Assembly: GCF_015594925.2 (NCBI RefSeq)
Contig: NZ_CP087591.1
Span: 1,240,001-1,304,000, forward strand
Source: Vibrio sp. VB16
Lineage (GTDB): Bacteria > Pseudomonadota > Gammaproteobacteria > Enterobacterales > Vibrionaceae
Reading direction: 5' to 3'
Length of the DNA: 64,000 bases
Position 1 is the first letter of the stretch, and the number at the start of each line of letters is the position of its first letter. Under the pieces are notes generated by a model, which worked only from the letters and a program-made list of their open reading frames with translations, did not search any database and was not told the DNA's origin. A program made the translations under genes and the position numbers. This document shows positions 61,632-64,000 of the stretch, piece after piece.

Positions 61632-61937
61632 TTAAATCAGTATGACTATTTTAGCTAAATCCAGGTCTATGCTATATCTGGCATCTTTTACCGAAATCAC
61701 ATATGTATCTGACAAAATAGATATAACGGTTACTGATTCTCCTTTAAAGCAGCCTAATGTAGAAAGAAAACTGGCCATTTCTTTATTGTCTGAAATAACG
61801 TTTTTGATTTCGTATTCTTTATTTAGTTTTGCCTCAGATAAATTCTTAACACCGCGAGCTTCGCTTATGTGTTTATTATTAACTTGCAATAACCTGGCTA
61901 ATTTATCTGGTATTAGACTAAAAATGGCTTGGTTCAA
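61632..61937 (-). CDS. feoA: FeoA-family protein with N-terminal extension
   Basis: A small SH3-like protein that assists FeoB. The FeoA core is KNLSEAKLNKEYEIKNVISDNKEMASFLSTLGCFKGESVTVISILSDTYVISVKDARYSIDLDLAKIVILI. This copy has about 30 extra N-terminal residues (ILNQAIFSLIPDKLARLLQVNNKHI). I start it at the TTG at 61937 because GGGAG lies 8 nt upstream; a TTG at 61952 has no ribosome site, and no ATG precedes the core. It is the first gene of the feoA-feoB-Cys-rich operon, behind a Fur box. Confidence 0.8.
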   Translation of the reverse strand: MNQAIFSLIPDKLARLLQVNNKHISEARGVKNLSEAKLNKEYEIKNVISDNKEMASFLSTLGCFKGESVTVISILSDTYVISVKDARYSIDLDLAKIVILI

Positions 61938-62050
61938 AATTCCGTCTCCCAAAGTGGCAATATAGCCTAGAGTTCTTGCTTTCAGTATTGACTGAGTCCG
62001 ATCAAATGAACGGATTAAATCGCAATGATTGTCATTTAATAAAGTTAATC

Positions 62051-62069
62051 TAAATGAAAACCATTATCA
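62051..62069. promoter_or_regulatory. Fur box upstream of feoA
   Basis: TAAATGAAAACCATTATCA shares 14 of 17 aligned bases with the consensus GATAATGATAATCATTATC. It lies about 114 bp upstream of feoA. A second weaker ATGATTGTCATT-type palindrome lies at 62024-62035. Iron-repressed feo expression is expected. Confidence 0.7.
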
Positions 62070-62157
62070 TAACAATAACCCTTAGAGAATTTGTGGCTAA
62101 TCTTAGTGGATTTATGCTGTTCATTTGATGTAGATCAATTGCATGGTATATGGAATG

Positions 62158-62194
62158 GGGACATACACCTTAAGACAGGGACATACACCTTAAG
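62158..62194. repeat. Two direct copies of a 17-bp RAYT-associated motif
   Basis: GGGACATACACCTTAAG occurs at 62158-62174 and 62178-62194, 20 bp apart, downstream of the leftward transposase gene. Similar GGGACA-type motifs border RAYT genes in other gammaproteobacteria and are likely the ends or targets of these elements. Confidence 0.6.
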
Positions 62195-62408
62195 GCAGTT
62201 CAGAGGAAATATACCTAACGAAAAATGATGAGTAGGTTTATTTGGTTCATTTGAAGTGAGTTTGTCAATGAAGATAGCTGCTAGCTAGTTTTTTACGTGT
62301 AACACAGCTGAATACTTTATTATTTTCAGGCGTAAAACTGGTGGGGTGCATAAAAGGCGACTAACGAAGACAAGTCGATAATACGGGGCGATAGGTTAGG
62401 TTGAAAAT

Positions 62409-63371
62409 TTAATTATCCAGCCGAAAAAGATGAATTCTTACCTTTTTCATATGTAACTTTGCGGCTTCTGCGTGGCAATGACATCCAACGGCGGTTACCC
62501 CGTATCGTTCTAACTGAATGCATGCGTTAAGCCAGGTAGTTTGTGCAATATCAAGTCTTTGTAATAGTGGGGGGAGTGACGGCTTTAACGTCGCCGTGTT
62601 TTCTCGATATTGTCGTGCTGTCCAATCAACTAACTCAATATAATCCACCAATCGGAAAGGAATACCGTGAATGTTCTTATTGGTTGAGTTACCGACGAAA
62701 GGGAACAGGAAACGGGCTTTTTCTTCTTGTTCTTTTAATGCCTCTAGCCGGACTTTTATTGATGTGAATTCTGAGGTTTCAGGTTTCTCTGCGATACCTG
62801 CTTTTAGTGGATTAAGATCGACATAAGCCATGGCTGCCAAGAGTGCTTGCTCATCCAAAAGAGCTTGGCTTTTAAAACGACATTCCCAAAAATGCCCTTT
62901 GCAGTTGTCCTCTTGATTCGCTTTTAAGGCAATATCGTAATTGAGTTCTTTCATAAACCAGCTTAAATTCCATAAACGATTTCGCCATGAATCGATAATC
63001 CTTAGGCACGCCTTTTCTTCTGCTCTAGTTGTAATTTGATGGGAAAGCCAACGTTGAATCAATGCGGGCAATTTATGACTGAGTTGCCAGCGCTCAATCA
63101 CTTGATTAGACGACAACCCGAGAGCCTTATCACGATTCATATGCAGTACCAAATGATAATGGTTGCTCATAATGGCGTAAGCGCAGATATCAATGCAGTA
63201 AAGTTGAGATAGAGCTTCAATTTTAGTTTCAATCCAAGATCGACGATGCTCATAGCTCTGTTGAGTATACGGGTCGACACCACATAGAAAACTGCGTCGA
63301 ACACAACGAGAAACACAGTGGTAATAAGGTGTCGATTCAATAGAAACCAGTTGTTTTCTAGCGGTGGTCAT
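62409..63371 (-). mobile_element. RAYT-type IS200-like (Y1) transposase
   Basis: A 320-residue HUH-family single-strand transposase. It starts RKQLVSIESTPYYHCVSRCVRRSFLCG, has the HUH metal motif in SNHYHLVLH (about residues 68-76), and the later AYVDLNPLKAGIAEKPE. The length is about twice that of IS200 TnpA and fits REP-associated tyrosine transposases (RAYTs), which are domesticated and act on REP-type palindromes. It stands alone with no IS ends of a standard kind. A 17-bp direct repeat lies 214 bp past its 3' end. The intergenic repeats at 8130 and 28843 are a different sequence family. Confidence 0.87.
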
Positions 63372-63626
63372 AAGGCAACCCGAATGTGATGGAAATAGAT
63401 ACGGATAATGTATCGCTTAAGAGAAACGAAGCCACCTCTAACGATTTGATTTGAGATTGACTTAGTATAAATTCATTCTTTGGCTAAGCCTTTCGGGCGT
63501 GTGTCCTAAATTCAAATACACCTCATTATTGCAGTTGTCATTGGTGGAATTGATTTTTACTTCAATATCGACAGATACTTAAGGTATAACATTCAACGGA
63601 CAAATCGCTAGTGAATCCATTTTATA

Positions 63627-64000
63627 ATGACTGATATTATTATGCTGATAAGAAAAGTTAAAATTGAAGAGTTAGATTCCGTTTATCTCATGGGGTATGA
63701 CGTTTGGGGTGAAGGCCTGTCGCTTAACGACTACCTAAATGAGTGTCGAAATAGTTCTAAGTACAAACTAGGCTGTTGGTATGTACTTGCCGTAAATGAT
63801 AAACCTGTTGCTTCTTTAATCGTGTATTCGGGCCAATTTGGGTTAACGGAACATTGTTATGGTATTGGTTCTGTTGCGACAGACTATGAAATGAGAGGTA
63901 AAGGTTTTGCTTCGTATTTGGTTCAATCGGTGACGCATAAATTGTTAAATGAAGAAAAGGCTAGGGCTGTCTTTCTGCATAGCGATATTAGTGCAGAGTT
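63627..64000 (+). CDS. GNAT-family N-acetyltransferase, 3' end beyond the window
   Basis: From the ATG at 63627 (or the second ATG at 63642, MLIRKVKIEELD) the frame stays open to the window end, about 124 codons. The GNAT pattern is visible: an N-terminal strand IRKVKIEELDSVYLMGYDVW, a middle WYVLAVNDKPVASLIVY, and the acetyl-CoA loop MRGKGFASYLVQSV. I cannot name the substrate. No convincing ribosome site decides between the two starts. Confidence 0.75.
   Translation, partial: MTDIIMLIRKVKIEELDSVYLMGYDVWGEGLSLNDYLNECRNSSKYKLGCWYVLAVNDKPVASLIVYSGQFGLTEHCYGIGSVATDYEMRGKGFASYLVQSVTHKLLNEEKARAVFLHSDISAE

Noticed and set aside
1..64000. tRNA, rRNA, CRISPR array, prophage or integron
   Set aside because: No cloverleaf-like, rRNA-like or regularly spaced repeats were recognised, and no integrase or phage gene is present.

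Overview
The window reads as a chromosomal segment of a marine gammaproteobacterium, most likely a Vibrio or close relative. The evidence is a QnrS-type pentapeptide protein, a single-subunit NorB with NorR, a TorC/TorA pair, a LamB-type porin, Vibrio-style LacI operators and a RAYT-type transposase. No rRNA, tRNA, CRISPR array, plasmid or phage genes were seen. Both ends cut genes: the sulfoquinovosidase at position 1 and a GNAT acetyltransferase at 64000.

Region 1 (1-12238) is a complete sulfoquinovose (SQ) catabolic locus of the sulfo-EMP type. It holds sulfoquinovosidase YihQ, SQ isomerase YihS, an aldose 1-epimerase that may serve as SQ mutarotase, sulfofructose kinase YihV, sulfolactaldehyde reductase YihU and the DeoR-type regulator CsqR/YihW. 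Residues known from the E. coli enzymes are present at matching spacing. Two steps differ from E. coli: a class II (metal-dependent) aldolase stands where the class I YihT would be, and a tripartite TRAP transporter stands where YihO/YihP would be. A roughly 90-bp block upstream of the aldolase recurs upstream of yihS and contains a candidate CsqR half-site. CRP-like sites lie in the yihU/yihV divergent region and upstream of the TRAP operon.

Region 2 (12347-25998) is a LacI-controlled oligosaccharide-uptake locus. It has a family 5 binding protein, two permeases, two ATPases, a very large (1149 aa) cytoplasmic protein with motifs resembling clan GH-Q glycoside phosphorylases, a LacI repressor and a LamB-like porin. 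Five copies of a GAAAGCGCTTTC-type palindrome sit at its promoters, including that of a divergently placed binding-protein-like gene with no visible signal peptide.

Region 3 (26054-34895) is a patchwork of small accessory genes: DUF1801, an ABM monooxygenase, an NTF2-like protein, a broken GNAT, MazG, a methyltransferase, a QnrS-like protein, a LysR regulator with paired YdcZ transporters, a MerR regulator with a carboxymuconolactone decarboxylase family gene behind a MerR-type promoter, a double cupin and SirB2. It also carries one copy of an intergenic repeat whose other copy is in Region 1.

Region 4 (34907-40288) is a nitric oxide response module. norB and norR lie on one side, and fpr and yeaR-like genes on the other. 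NorR-type GT-N7-AC sites and sigma-54 promoters can be read upstream of both norB and fpr.

Region 5 (40388-54003) holds an MFS transporter, an aminotransferase, an AraC regulator, a DUF2975/XRE pair behind a 41-bp palindrome, and a glucose-type ABC transporter with a two-component system in the gltR-gtrS-gts order known from Pseudomonas. It also holds several small genes and a decayed alanine/ornithine racemase pseudogene.

Region 6 (54263-64000) holds torC-torA for TMAO respiration, a thiamine-binding family protein, a SpoU methyltransferase, an unusual feoA-feoB-Cys-rich-protein operon behind a Fur box, and a lone RAYT-type transposase with a short direct repeat.
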